Source of the DNA: JALHVH01 sp963773685
Lineage (GTDB): Bacteria; Acidobacteriota; Aminicenantia; Aminicenantales; Saccharicenantaceae
Assembly (NCBI GenBank): GCA_963773685.1
Contig: CAVZBY010000001.1
Span: forward strand, 434,001-498,000
Length of the DNA stretch: 64,000 nt
Direction of reading: 5' to 3'
The translations under genes were made by a program, and so were the position numbers. Position 1 is the stretch's first letter; each line of letters begins with the position of its first letter. The notes beneath the pieces were generated by a model. That model had not been told where the DNA came from. It searched no databases and saw nothing but the letters and a program-made list of their open reading frames with translations. Of the stretch, positions 1 through 8,053 are shown piece after piece.

Positions 1-401
1 TCGATCTCCTCTTCGAGCCGGTCGGTGACCTCGGGAAGGGCGGGAGCGCCCCGGTCGGTGTTGAACTTCAGGCCGTTGTATTCGGGGGGGTTGAACGAGG
101 CCGTGAAATTGATCCCTCCCTGACAGCCCCGCTTGATGATCTGGTAGGCCTGGGCCTGGCTCGGGGCGTCGCGGTCCGAGAGGAGGACGCGGATCTTGTT
201 GCGGGAAAGGACCTTGGCGGCCTCGAAGGCGTATCGCTCCGAAAGAAAGCGCGTGTCGTAATTGACGATGATCGATACGGGTTGATCGGGATACTTCTCG
301 AGCAGGAAATTCGCGGCGGCCTGAACGACGATGCGGACGTTATGGAACGTGAATTCCTCGCCCATGACGGCCCGCCAGCCCGAGGTCCCGAACTTGATCA
401 T
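1..401 (-). CDS. Phosphoglucomutase/phosphomannomutase family protein, N-terminal part
   Basis: Only the first ~133 residues lie in the window; the gene runs off the left edge. The protein opens MIKFGTSGWRAVMGEEF, the usual start of alpha-D-phosphohexomutases, and carries the catalytic phosphoserine loop as TASFNPPEYNGLKF (family form TASHNPxxxNG). These enzymes interconvert sugar-1- and sugar-6-phosphates through a phosphoserine intermediate and supply precursors for glycans. The start was placed at the ATG that gives the conserved MIKFGTSGWR opening. The His-to-Phe change inside the serine loop is a tolerated variant in some subfamilies. Substrate (glucose, mannose or glucosamine phosphate) cannot be decided from this part. 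Confidence 0.88.
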   Translation of the reverse strand, partial: MIKFGTSGWRAVMGEEFTFHNVRIVVQAAANFLLEKYPDQPVSIIVNYDTRFLSERYAFEAAKVLSRNKIRVLLSDRDAPSQAQAYQIIKRGCQGGINFTASFNPPEYNGLKFNTDRGAPALPEVTDRLEEEI

Positions 402-534
402 CGTCGCTCAGGCCAAAATTAGCATACGCCGCCCCGAAATGCAATCGAGGCGGCCTTTCCTTTCGCGCATCAAGGAATTCTCGGCTCGGGGTGCGCGTCC
501 CGGAGTCGGAGCCGCCCCTTGGCCCAGACCCATG

Positions 535-570
535 AACCTGCAGGCAGGTTCCCATCGCCAGAGCGATGGG
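535..570. repeat. Pair of adjacent REP-like hairpins
   Basis: Two perfect inverted repeats lie side by side: a 7-bp stem (AACCTGC/GCAGGTT, 535-550) and an 8-bp stem (CCCATCGC/GCGATGGG, 551-570). Neither is followed by a T run, so they look like repeat elements rather than terminators. Confidence 0.6.
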
Positions 571-686
571 CCCCCCTCCCGACTGGGGTTTACGGGGCGG
601 ACCTCCTCGCTCCGGATACGCCGGACCCCTGATCGTCGGCGAACCGTGCCCGCTGTTCCTCTATCGGCGGCGCGGTCGTTTCGGGC

Positions 687-716
687 CCCCTTCTCTATTG
701 AGAGAAGGGGTAGGGG
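687..716. repeat. G/C-run palindromic repeat, copy 1
   Basis: A perfect 10-bp stem (CCCCTTCTCT/AGAGAAGGGG, 687-710) with a 4-base loop is followed by TAGGGG. The same plan, C run, short A/T arm, loop, reverse arm, then T(A/T)GGGG, recurs at 811, 9020, 9058, 32693 and 33060. Confidence 0.7.
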
Positions 717-810
717 ATGAGAAGAAACAGGGTGCAAGTCTTGGACGCGCCGCGTCCCTCCAGGCACCACCCCTGCGCACCTCTGTCGGCGACACGGTCA
801 TTCTCCGAGC

Positions 811-840
811 CCCCCTCTAATTCATTAGAGGGGGTAGGGG
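811..840. repeat. G/C-run palindromic repeat, copy 2
   Basis: A perfect 10-bp stem (CCCCCTCTAA/TTAGAGGGGG, 811-834) with loop TTCA is followed by TAGGGG. It differs in its middle bases from copy 1 but both arms vary together, so the palindrome is conserved rather than the sequence. Confidence 0.7.
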
Positions 841-967
841 GAGTCAAGAAATCGATATGCACGGACGTGTCGCCGAACGGCGCGAAAAGAAAGGCCCAAT
901 CGCTTGGAATCTGCTCTCTGGGCGGGCGATTTCTCGAGCTATAGGAGGGCTGGGGGGATCTTCTCCC

Positions 968-1684
968 TTACTTCTGAACCTCCCCCGTCATCGGGACGAA
1001 CAGGACGTCGAGGAGCTCGCGGACGACGGTCTTCCCTTTCTTTTTCGTGACGAGCGTCAGCGTCTGGGACAGGGGCCCTTTTTCGACGGGGATGATGAGG
1101 CGGCCCCCTTCCGCGAGCTGTTCGAGGAGAGGCGGCGGGATCCGGTTCGGTGAGGCGGTTACGATGACGGCATCGAACGGGGCCTCTTCGGGCCAGCCGA
1201 AGAAGCCGTCCCCCTGGCGGACGCGGACCGCGCCGTAGCCGAGCTCCCGGAGCCTGCCGGCCGCCTCGCGGGCCAGCGTCTCGTCGATCTCGACGCTGAA
1301 GACCCTGTCGGCCAGGCAGGCCAGGACGGCGGCTTGATATCCGGAGCCCGTGCCGACCTCCAGAACCTTATCTCCGGGCTTGAGCGCCAGGCTCTCGGTC
1401 ATGAAGGCCACGATGAAGGGCTGGGAGATCGTCTGGCCCCGTCCGATAGGCAGGGGGTGATCGCCGTATGCCCTGGACCGGCTCGCCTCGGGGACGAACA
1501 AATGCCGGGGGACCCGGAGCATTGCCTCGACGATGCGGGCATCCCGGACGCCGCGGGCGACGATCTGGTCCCGGACCATGGCTTCCCGTTCCTTCCGGAA
1601 GCCGTCGTCCGGCCGTCCGGCGGCCGACAAAGCCGCGGCCAGAGCCGCGAATACGACCGCCCCTCCCCTGCCTCGGACTCTCAT
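968..1684 (-). CDS. pcm: Protein-L-isoaspartate O-methyltransferase, exported form
   Basis: This 238-residue enzyme uses S-adenosylmethionine to methylate isoaspartyl residues in damaged proteins and so starts their repair. Family marks are RVPRHLFVPE, YGDHPLPIGRGQTISQP and the SAM-binding LEVGTGSGYQAAVLA. The chosen ATG gives MRVRGRGGAVVFAALAAALS, a likely signal peptide, so the protein probably acts in the periplasm, as some bacterial Pcm forms do. An in-frame start 51 bases upstream would run through the likely promoter: a TATAAT box sits on the minus strand at 1706-1711, 21 bases before the ATG, although no good -35 is present. Alone in its transcription unit; divergent from coaD. Confidence 0.92.
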   Translation of the reverse strand: MRVRGRGGAVVFAALAAALSAAGRPDDGFRKEREAMVRDQIVARGVRDARIVEAMLRVPRHLFVPEASRSRAYGDHPLPIGRGQTISQPFIVAFMTESLALKPGDKVLEVGTGSGYQAAVLACLADRVFSVEIDETLAREAAGRLRELGYGAVRVRQGDGFFGWPEEAPFDAVIVTASPNRIPPPLLEQLAEGGRLIIPVEKGPLSQTLTLVTKKKGKTVVRELLDVLFVPMTGEVQK

Positions 1685-1816
1685 CTTTCCGTATCGACCG
1701 GGTCCATTATACAACGGCCGGCCGCCTCCGGACATATCCGCGAATCACCCCCCATATCCCCGCCGGGGGGGATTGACCGGGAGGGGGGACCGGGGGCAGG
1801 ATGGCGGCATGAAGGC

Positions 1817-1839
1817 AAGGCCCCGGCGGGCGGGGCCTT
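1817..1839. other. Strong hairpin between pcm and coaD
   Basis: An 8-bp perfect stem (AAGGCCCC/GGGGCCTT) with a 7-base loop lies between the two divergent genes. No T run follows on either strand, so it is not a classical terminator. Confidence 0.5.
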
Positions 1840-1866
1840 AACCGTTGATAATAAATAAATTTTCGA

Positions 1867-1895
1867 TTGACAAAAGAACCCGATTTTGTTACTAA
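1867..1895 (+). promoter_or_regulatory. Putative sigma-70 promoter for coaD-pilMNOPQ
   Basis: A perfect -35 box TTGACA (1867-1872) is followed after 17 bases by TACTAA (1890-1895), a weak -10. It lies in an AT-rich patch 40 bases before the coaD start. Confidence 0.5.
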
Positions 1896-1935
1896 GAAGG
1901 CAACTTCGAAGGTGGAACCAGAATAGAGTCTTTCG

Positions 1936-2439
1936 ATGAATGACGCGGCAATCTATCCGGGCTCTTTCGATCCGGTCACGAACGGACACGTCGACATCGT
2001 CCGCCGGGGACTCAACGTCTTCGGCCGAATCCTCGTCGCCGTCCTCGAAAATCCCAAAAAAGCCCCCCTGTTCACGACTAAAGAGAGGGTCGCCATGATC
2101 CGGAAGATCTTCGAGGGAAGGAAGGAGGTGGAGGTCGTGTCCTTCAGCGGGCTCCTCGTCGAGTTCGCCAAGGCCAGGGGGACCAACACCGTCATCCGGG
2201 GCCTTCGGGCCATCTCCGACTTCGAATACGAGTTCCAGATGGCCCTCATGAACCGTCAGCTCGCCCCCGAAATGGAGACGCTGTTCATGATGCCCAGCCA
2301 GGAGTTCACCTACCTCAGCTCCAACCTGGTCAAGGAGGTCTTCATGCTCGGCGGCAGCGTCCGGGACCTGGTCCCGGAGCTCGTCGAACGGAAGCTCCGG
2401 GAGAGATCCCGGAAAAAGGGTCGGTTTCAAATCCAATAA
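1936..2439 (+). CDS. coaD: Phosphopantetheine adenylyltransferase
   Basis: CoaD transfers AMP from ATP to 4'-phosphopantetheine, the fourth step of coenzyme A synthesis in the cytoplasm. The 167-residue protein has the full family pattern: YPGSFDPVTNGHVDIV with the nucleotidyltransferase T/HxGH-type signature at residues 7-20, VIRGLRAISDFEYEFQMALMN in the middle, and the C-terminal FTYLSSNLVKEV. Length matches the usual ~160 residues. It is the first gene of the unit that continues with pilM only 12 bases later; coaBC, another CoA gene, lies in the separate minus-strand operon at 12024-13229. Confidence 0.96.
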   Translation: MNDAAIYPGSFDPVTNGHVDIVRRGLNVFGRILVAVLENPKKAPLFTTKERVAMIRKIFEGRKEVEVVSFSGLLVEFAKARGTNTVIRGLRAISDFEYEFQMALMNRQLAPEMETLFMMPSQEFTYLSSNLVKEVFMLGGSVRDLVPELVERKLRERSRKKGRFQIQ

Positions 2440-2451
2440 AGGCAGGGCAAC

Positions 2452-3531
2452 ATGCTGGGTATGTCTCGAGAAAAAGGATTGGTGGGACTGGACATCGGCT
2501 CCTATTCGATCAAGGCCGTGGAGCTCAAGACCCGGAAGAAAGGGGGACGGGAGACCTACGAGGTCGCCCGCATCGGCTACGAGCCCCTCCCCCACGACGC
2601 CATCGTCGAGGGGACGATCATCGACTCGGCCGCGGTCGTCGAGACCATCCGCCTTCTCTTCGACGAGAACAAGATCTCCAACAAGGACATCGTCATCTCG
2701 ATCTCCGGGAATTCCGTGATCATCAAGAAGATCTCCCTGCCCTCGATGGAGCGCCAGGAGCTGGCCGAATCCATCATCTGGGAGGCCAAGCACAACATCC
2801 CCTACCCCTACGAGGAGACCAACGTCGATTACGCCGTCCTCAACACGCCCCGGGGCGGCGAGGACCGCAACCTGGATATCCTCCTGGTGGCCGCCAAGAA
2901 GGACAAGATCGCCAACTACAGCAACGTCGTCAACCAGGCCCGGAAGAATCTCCTGGCCATCGAGGTCGACGTCTTCGCCCTCCAGAACGCCCTCGAGGTC
3001 AACTATCCCGAGATCCTCCTCGGCCAGACGGTCGCCCTCATCAACATGGGGGCCAACATCACCAACGTCGTCATCATCGAGAAGGGCGCGCCCCAGCTCT
3101 TCCGGGACCTGTCCCTGGGCGGGTATTTCTTCACCGAGAACATGCGCAAGGAGCTGAACGTCCCCTTCGAGGAGGCCGAGAAGCTCCTCAAGGGCATCCC
3201 CGGAAGATCGGTCCCCGCCGACCAGTTCCAGTCCGTCCTGACGATGAACGTCCGCGACCTCCTCGACGAGATGGAGAAGACGTTCTCCTTCTACGAGGCC
3301 GGCGAAAAGAGGGAACGGAAGATCGAGCAGATCTTCCTCAGCGGCGGCCTGGCCAACGTCCCGAACATGGCCGGCGCTTTCGAGCATAAGTTCCGGATCA
3401 AATCCGAGATCTTCAACCCCTTCCGGAACATCCCCTTCGACGAGAAGAAGTTCGATCCCATTTATTTCAACGAGATGGCCCCGGTCTTCGGGGTCGCCGT
3501 CGGACTCTCGACCCGAAAGGCGGAAAAATGA
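2452..3531 (+). CDS. pilM: Type IV pilus assembly protein PilM (actin-like ATPase)
   Basis: PilM is the cytoplasmic, actin-like member of the type IV pilus alignment complex and binds the cytoplasmic tail of PilN. The 359-residue protein starts with a Walker-like phosphate loop GLVGLDIGSYSIKAVEL and contains EAKHNIPYPYEETNVDY and ALINMGANITNVVI, typical of PilM/FtsA-like folds, then FLSGGLANVPNMAGAF near the end. The first ATG was chosen because AGGCAGG lies at a suitable distance; an alternative ATG nine bases on has no ribosome site of its own. The gene overlaps pilN by 4 bases (ATGA), so the two are probably translationally coupled. Confidence 0.95.
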   Translation: MLGMSREKGLVGLDIGSYSIKAVELKTRKKGGRETYEVARIGYEPLPHDAIVEGTIIDSAAVVETIRLLFDENKISNKDIVISISGNSVIIKKISLPSMERQELAESIIWEAKHNIPYPYEETNVDYAVLNTPRGGEDRNLDILLVAAKKDKIANYSNVVNQARKNLLAIEVDVFALQNALEVNYPEILLGQTVALINMGANITNVVIIEKGAPQLFRDLSLGGYFFTENMRKELNVPFEEAEKLLKGIPGRSVPADQFQSVLTMNVRDLLDEMEKTFSFYEAGEKRERKIEQIFLSGGLANVPNMAGAFEHKFRIKSEIFNPFRNIPFDEKKFDPIYFNEMAPVFGVAVGLSTRKAEK

Positions 3532-4148
3532 TACGGATCAACCTTTTAAAACCGGAGACCAAGGACATCAAGGAAGCCCCGGTCGAGGGGATGCCCGAAT
3601 TCAAGACCAAGAAGAGGCCCGGCATCGGGAACCTCATCTTCCTCCTGCTCATCATCTCCCTGGCGGGGTACTATTACTATCAGAAGAAGGCCATCGACCA
3701 GGAGAGGGAGCTTCTGGCCCAGGCCGGCGCGGAGAAGGAAAAGCTCCAGTACGTCATCGCCAAGCTCGATGAACAGCAGAAGGCCAAAGCCTCCCTGATG
3801 CAGAAGATCGGCCTCATCAACCAGCTCAAGTCCCAGCAGGACATGGCCGTCCGCATCATGGACGAGCTGAGCAAGAGCCTCCCCGACTGGGTCTGGCTCA
3901 ACGAGGTCGGCTACGATTCGAAGAACATCCAGGTCCGGGGGAACGCCCTGTCGAACAACCTCGTCGCCGATCTCATCGCCAACCTCGAGGCCAGCCCCTA
4001 TTTCGAGAGCGTGAACCTCATCTCCTCGACGCAGAAGACGGCCCGCAACGATCAGTACCTGGAGTTCTCGATGACGGCCGCCGTCGTCAACCCCAAGGCG
4101 CCGCCCCCGCCGCCTCCGGCCAAGGCCGCGAAAAGGAGGACGCCATGA
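3528..4148 (+). CDS. pilN: Type IV pilus inner-membrane protein PilN
   Basis: PilN bridges cytoplasmic PilM and periplasmic PilO. The 206-residue protein begins with the conserved cytoplasmic tail IRINLLKPE that docks on PilM, has one membrane segment at about residues 40-56 (GNLIFLLLIISLAGYYYYQ), a coiled coil at 60-100 and a ferredoxin-like periplasmic domain (LSKSLPDWVWLNEVGYDS onward). The C-terminal end is proline- and lysine-rich. It overlaps pilM and pilO by 4 bases at each side. Confidence 0.94.
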   Translation: MIRINLLKPETKDIKEAPVEGMPEFKTKKRPGIGNLIFLLLIISLAGYYYYQKKAIDQERELLAQAGAEKEKLQYVIAKLDEQQKAKASLMQKIGLINQLKSQQDMAVRIMDELSKSLPDWVWLNEVGYDSKNIQVRGNALSNNLVADLIANLEASPYFESVNLISSTQKTARNDQYLEFSMTAAVVNPKAPPPPPPAKAAKRRTP

Positions 4149-4711
4149 AGAACTGGCCCTGGTACGGCTATCTCGTCCTGGCCGTCGCCGTCTTCGCCCT
4201 GGTCTTCTTTTTCTATTTCAAGCCGAAGGGCCAGGAGCTCGATACGCTCCGGGCGGACCGGGTGAAGCTCGAGAAGGAGGTCCAGGACCTCAAGGTCAAG
4301 AAACAGGAGCTGGACAAGATCGAGGCCGAGCTCGTGACCATGGGGCAGGAGCTCCGGAAGCTCGAGGTCATCATTCCCCAGCAGAAGGAGATCTCGGATA
4401 TCCTCCGGAGGATCCAACAGCTGGCCTTCGACGCCCGTCTGGAGATCCTCAAGTTCGCCCCGAGGGGGGAGATCCGGAAGGAGTTCTACGCCGAGTGGCC
4501 CATCCCCATCGAGGTCACCGGGAACTACCATAACCTGGCCACGTTCTTCGACCGGCTCAGCAATTTCGCCCGCATCTTCAACGTCGAGAACTTCTCCATC
4601 CGGTCCGTCCAGAAGCAGACCGATGCCGTGACGATCTCCTCCTCCTTTACGGCCAAGACCTATTACTTCATCGAGACCCCGGCCCCGAGCCCAAAGGCGA
4701 AACCGAGGTGA
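4145..4711 (+). CDS. pilO: Type IV pilus inner-membrane protein PilO
   Basis: PilO pairs with PilN in the inner membrane and links to the lipoprotein PilP. The 188-residue protein has a short cytoplasmic start, one membrane helix (residues 6-25), a coiled coil rich in Lys/Glu (residues 28-75) and a ferredoxin-like domain containing ISDILRRIQQLAFDARLEILKF and VTGNYHNLATFFDRLSNF, both typical of PilO. Start ATG overlaps the pilN stop. Confidence 0.94.
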   Translation: MKNWPWYGYLVLAVAVFALVFFFYFKPKGQELDTLRADRVKLEKEVQDLKVKKQELDKIEAELVTMGQELRKLEVIIPQQKEISDILRRIQQLAFDARLEILKFAPRGEIRKEFYAEWPIPIEVTGNYHNLATFFDRLSNFARIFNVENFSIRSVQKQTDAVTISSSFTAKTYYFIETPAPSPKAKPR

Positions 4712-4716
4712 AGACC

Positions 4717-5166
4717 ATGAGAATAACAGCCCTATGTGCCCTCCTCCTCGGCGGGCTCCTGGCTGGGGCGCTTCCCGCCCAGGAACAAACGGCCGCGACC
4801 GAGATCGAGACGCTGAAGGTCCCTCCGACGAGGTCCACCTACGACCCGGCCGGACGGAGGGACCCGTTCAAGAACCTCCTGGCCGGGAAGGACGTCAAGG
4901 ACAAGTCCGCCCCCGGCGGGATCCCCCAGCTCTCCATCGATGACACGACGCTCGTCGGGATCGTCAAGGCCAAGGAGAAGCTGACGGCCATCGTCAGCGG
5001 CCCCCAGGGGTTCCCCTTCTTCGTCAAGGCGGGCGACAGGTTCGCCGACGGCTACGTCCTGTCGATCAACGAATCCCAGGTCGTGTTCCGTAAGACCAAC
5101 GAGCGCGGCATCCCCCTGATGCGGCCAAAGGATATCATTAAGGAAATCGTTCCGGAGGAGCGTTAA
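4717..5166 (+). CDS. pilP: Type IV pilus lipoprotein-like PilP
   Basis: PilP connects the PilNO complex of the inner membrane to the PilQ secretin. The 149-residue protein shows the family core YDPAGRRDPFKNLL followed by LVGIVKAKEKLTAIVSGPQG and FFVKAGDRFADGYVLSI, the HR-domain beta sandwich. The ATG at 4717 was preferred over a GTG at 4708 because GAGGTG lies six bases ahead of it and it gives a clean signal peptide MRITALCALLLGGLLAGALPA. No lipobox cysteine is present at the end of the signal, so it may be secreted rather than lipid-anchored. It is followed by pilQ after one base. Confidence 0.92.
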   Translation: MRITALCALLLGGLLAGALPAQEQTAATEIETLKVPPTRSTYDPAGRRDPFKNLLAGKDVKDKSAPGGIPQLSIDDTTLVGIVKAKEKLTAIVSGPQGFPFFVKAGDRFADGYVLSINESQVVFRKTNERGIPLMRPKDIIKEIVPEER

Positions 5167-5167
5167 C

Positions 5168-7408
5168 ATGAAAAGGAAATTCGGTTTGCCCATCCTGACC
5201 GCGATCGGCCTCCTTCTCCTGCTGGCGCCCCCCGCGCCGGGGCAGGCCCCTGTGACGAACATCAGCCGGATCGAGGTCCAGCCCGGGCTCCTGACGACGA
5301 AGCTCGTCTTCCGGACCGATGCCCTGCTTCCGGTCCAATCGACCTACTACGCCCCCCAACAGCCCGGGACCATCGTCATCGACGTCGACAAGGCCCGGAC
5401 GACCGAGGTCCCCAACATCGCGCCGGCCGATTCCGGGCTGATCGAGAACATCCGCGTCGAGCGCTCCGGGGCTTCGGGCCTGAGGTTCTACCTGAGCCTC
5501 AAGGAGAAGGTCCCTTACCGGATCTCCTCCCTGAACGACAGGACCGTGGTCGAGCTCAACGGCATCCAGAGGACCCCGGGATACGTCATCGACCCCGAAA
5601 CGCGCGCCCGCCTCGAGCGGAAATCGTCCGGCGGCATCATCCTGAGCAAGCTGGACATCTCGGAGCAGGCCGACCGCATCAGCTTCAAGGCCCGGCTGGG
5701 CCCGGACGCCGTCGCTCAGGTCTTCGCCCTCGATGATCCCTCCCGCCTCGTCGTCGACCTTTTCGACACGACGTTCGACAGGCCCACGGCGGTCTATCCC
5801 GTGGCCAAGCTGGGCATCGACAAGGTCCGCATCGGCCAGTTCCAGACCGCCGATCCCGGGCCCATCACCCGGATGGTCTTCGACCTGAAGGAGCCCGGCC
5901 CCTACGCCCTGGACACGGTGAACGACGACCTCATCATCTCCTTCTTCAAGCCCGGGACGGAAAAGGCCGCGGCCCCGGTGAAGACGAAAAAACCCGAGCC
6001 TCAGCCGGTCGCCGCCGTGGCGAAGGCCGATCCGGTTCCTCCCCCGGCCGCCAAGGCCCTGGAGCGAACGGCCGAGCCGGAGCCCAAGGCCAAGGCCCAG
6101 GCGGCCCAGGAAGACAAGTTCAAGCCTAAGACCATCGCCGCCGAAGAGGAGAAATATACGGGCGAGCCCATCAGCCTCAAGTTCAAGGACGCGGACCTCA
6201 GGGACGTCGTTCTTTACCTGGCCGAATTCGCCGACCTCAACGTCGTCTTCGACCCCGAAGTCCGGGGGAGCGTGACCTGCGACCTGCAGGCCGTCCCCTG
6301 GGACCAGGCCCTCGATATCGTCCTCCGCTACAACCGCATGGGCAAGACGATCGAGGGAAACGTCCTGCGCATCGCCCCGATGACGGTCCTGACCCGCGAG
6401 GACGCGGACCAGAGGAAGCTCAAGGAGAGCAAGGAGCTGTCCGGCCCGGTCCAGGTCAAGACCATCACCCTTTCCTATTCCAAGGCCAAGGACGTCGCCG
6501 CCCTCCTCAAGACCAAGATCTCCTCGAGGGGCGAGATGGTCGTCGATGAGCGGACCAATACGCTCATCGTCTCGGACGTCAAGGACAAGCTGGACCTCCT
6601 CGAGAAGCTCATCGCCGTGCTCGACACGCCCACGCCCCAGGTCTCCATCGAGGCCCGGATCATCGAGGCCACGGCCACGTTCATACGCAACCTGGGCATC
6701 CAGTGGGGCTATCAGGGCGTCGTCGACCCGTTCTACGGCAATCAGACGTCCCTGCAGTTCCCCAACAAGATCCTGGCCGACGGGGCCATGATCCCCCAGG
6801 GCATCGTGACCAAGGGGATCGGCGGCCCGCTCGGGGGGTACGCCATCAACCTCCCGGCGCCGGCCTTCAACACGGCCGTCGGGTTCTCGTTCGCCAATAT
6901 CCTCGACACGTTCCGGCTGGACGTCGCCCTGTCCGCCCTCGAGACATCGGGCAACGGCCGCATCATCTCCTCCCCCAAGGTGACCACGCAGAACAACCAG
7001 CCGGCCGAGATCATCCAGGGCCGGCAGATCCCCGTCCAGACCGTGGCCAACTTCACGGTGACCACGCGGTACGTGAATGCCGCCCTGGAGCTCAAGGCCA
7101 CGCCCCAGATCACGGCCGAGGGGACCATCATCATGACCGTCGAGATCCAGAACAACGCCGCGGACTTCGCCAACCTCGTCAACGGCATCCCGCCCATCAC
7201 GACGCAGAGCGCCAAGACCACGGTCATGATCCCGGACGGCGGGACGACGGTCATCGGGGGCATCTACCGAACAGAGGACTCCGTGACCCGGGACAGCGTG
7301 CCTTTCCTGGGCAAGATACCCATCCTGGGAAACCTCTTCCGCTCCTTCGCCCGGACCAAGCAGAACCGGGAGCTTCTCATCTTCATCACCCCCAGGATCA
7401 TTAAGTAG
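5168..7408 (+). CDS. pilQ: Type IV pilus secretin PilQ
   Basis: PilQ forms the outer-membrane ring through which the pilus leaves the cell. The 746-residue protein has a signal peptide (1-27), two AMIN-type peptidoglycan-binding regions (about 30-130 and 150-265), an Ala/Pro/Lys-rich linker, the N0 domain beginning ISLKFKDADLRDVVLYLAEF, an N1 domain (VKTITLSYSKAKDVAALL), and the secretin core with VSIEARIIEATATFIRNLG and the closing VPFLGKIPILGNLFRS and RELLIFITPRII. Length and order match PilQ. It ends 9 bases before the next lipoprotein gene. Confidence 0.96.
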   Translation: MKRKFGLPILTAIGLLLLLAPPAPGQAPVTNISRIEVQPGLLTTKLVFRTDALLPVQSTYYAPQQPGTIVIDVDKARTTEVPNIAPADSGLIENIRVERSGASGLRFYLSLKEKVPYRISSLNDRTVVELNGIQRTPGYVIDPETRARLERKSSGGIILSKLDISEQADRISFKARLGPDAVAQVFALDDPSRLVVDLFDTTFDRPTAVYPVAKLGIDKVRIGQFQTADPGPITRMVFDLKEPGPYALDTVNDDLIISFFKPGTEKAAAPVKTKKPEPQPVAAVAKADPVPPPAAKALERTAEPEPKAKAQAAQEDKFKPKTIAAEEEKYTGEPISLKFKDADLRDVVLYLAEFADLNVVFDPEVRGSVTCDLQAVPWDQALDIVLRYNRMGKTIEGNVLRIAPMTVLTREDADQRKLKESKELSGPVQVKTITLSYSKAKDVAALLKTKISSRGEMVVDERTNTLIVSDVKDKLDLLEKLIAVLDTPTPQVSIEARIIEATATFIRNLGIQWGYQGVVDPFYGNQTSLQFPNKILADGAMIPQGIVTKGIGGPLGGYAINLPAPAFNTAVGFSFANILDTFRLDVALSALETSGNGRIISSPKVTTQNNQPAEIIQGRQIPVQTVANFTVTTRYVNAALELKATPQITAEGTIIMTVEIQNNAADFANLVNGIPPITTQSAKTTVMIPDGGTTVIGGIYRTEDSVTRDSVPFLGKIPILGNLFRSFARTKQNRELLIFITPRIIK

Positions 7409-7417
7409 GAGGCGACC

Positions 7418-8053
7418 ATGACCAAGAAAAACAAAGCTCTGTCCTTCCTGATTCTGGCCGTCCTTCCGTCGCTCCTCGTCCTCACTTCGTGCAACCCGCT
7501 CGAGGACGAATCGCAGTCCTCGACCCTGCTCCTCGTCGAGAGCCTGATGGGGAGGGACGCGACGGGCACCGCGGCCTCGTACCTCCAGTCCGACGTCGTC
7601 ACGTACTCCGGCGTCATCTTCGCCGACGCCGCGACGGCGACGCTCCGGGCCAGCTTCCTGGACCCGGCCCCCATCCTCAAGCCCTCCGGCTACAGCGACA
7701 TCATCCTGGACCGCTACATCGTCTCCTACTTCCGGAGCGACGGGCGAAGCCAGGAGGGCGTCGACGTCCCCTACTCGTTCGAGGGGGCGCTGACCCAGGT
7801 CGTCAAGGTCAATGCGACCGCCACCTTCTCCTTCATCATCGTCCGCGAGGTCGCCAAGCTGGAGGCCCCCCTCATCAGCCTGGCCAAGGGGGGGGTCGGC
7901 GAGGGGGTCATCGAGATGACGGCCAGGGTCGACTTCTACGGCCATGACCTGCTCAACAACAAGGTCACGGCAACGGGGTACCTGACCGTATTCTTCGCGA
8001 ACTTCGCGGACTCGGCCCCGGAGGAACCCCAGGAGGCCACCTATGTGCGCTAA
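7418..8053 (+). CDS. Lipoprotein of unknown function in the pil operon
   Basis: The 211-residue product is not a family I recognise. It starts with a lipoprotein signal peptide ending in LVLTSC (lipobox), so Cys25 is probably lipidated. The rest alternates beta-strand-like segments (VKVNATATFSFIIVREVAK, VIEMTARVDFYGHDLL), compatible with one or two immunoglobulin-like sandwiches. It follows pilQ by 9 bases and overlaps the next lipoprotein gene by 11 bases, so it is co-transcribed with the pilus genes. A role in pilus assembly at the outer membrane is an inference from position alone. Confidence 0.75.
   Translation: MTKKNKALSFLILAVLPSLLVLTSCNPLEDESQSSTLLLVESLMGRDATGTAASYLQSDVVTYSGVIFADAATATLRASFLDPAPILKPSGYSDIILDRYIVSYFRSDGRSQEGVDVPYSFEGALTQVVKVNATATFSFIIVREVAKLEAPLISLAKGGVGEGVIEMTARVDFYGHDLLNNKVTATGYLTVFFANFADSAPEEPQEATYVR

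Larger units (their letters stand above)
402..967. other. Gene-free region with several hairpin repeats
   Basis: No convincing coding sequence is seen in these 566 bases; reading frames here lack family resemblance and overlap each other. The segment holds two adjacent hairpins at 535-570 and two G/C-run palindromes at 687-716 and 811-840. It separates the divergently oriented end of pcm and the start of the phosphohexomutase gene. Confidence 0.6.

Noticed and set aside
331..820. Several short overlapping frames after the phosphohexomutase gene
   Set aside because: They cross hairpin repeats, contradict each other and lack ribosome sites.
1817..1839. Intrinsic terminator between pcm and coaD
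   Set aside because: A good stem, but no T run on either strand and both genes point away from it.
1681..3387. Long open frame on the minus strand, 568 codons
   Set aside because: It is the antisense of coaD and pilM, with low-complexity Leu/Asp/Gly residues and no family match; high GC keeps such frames open.
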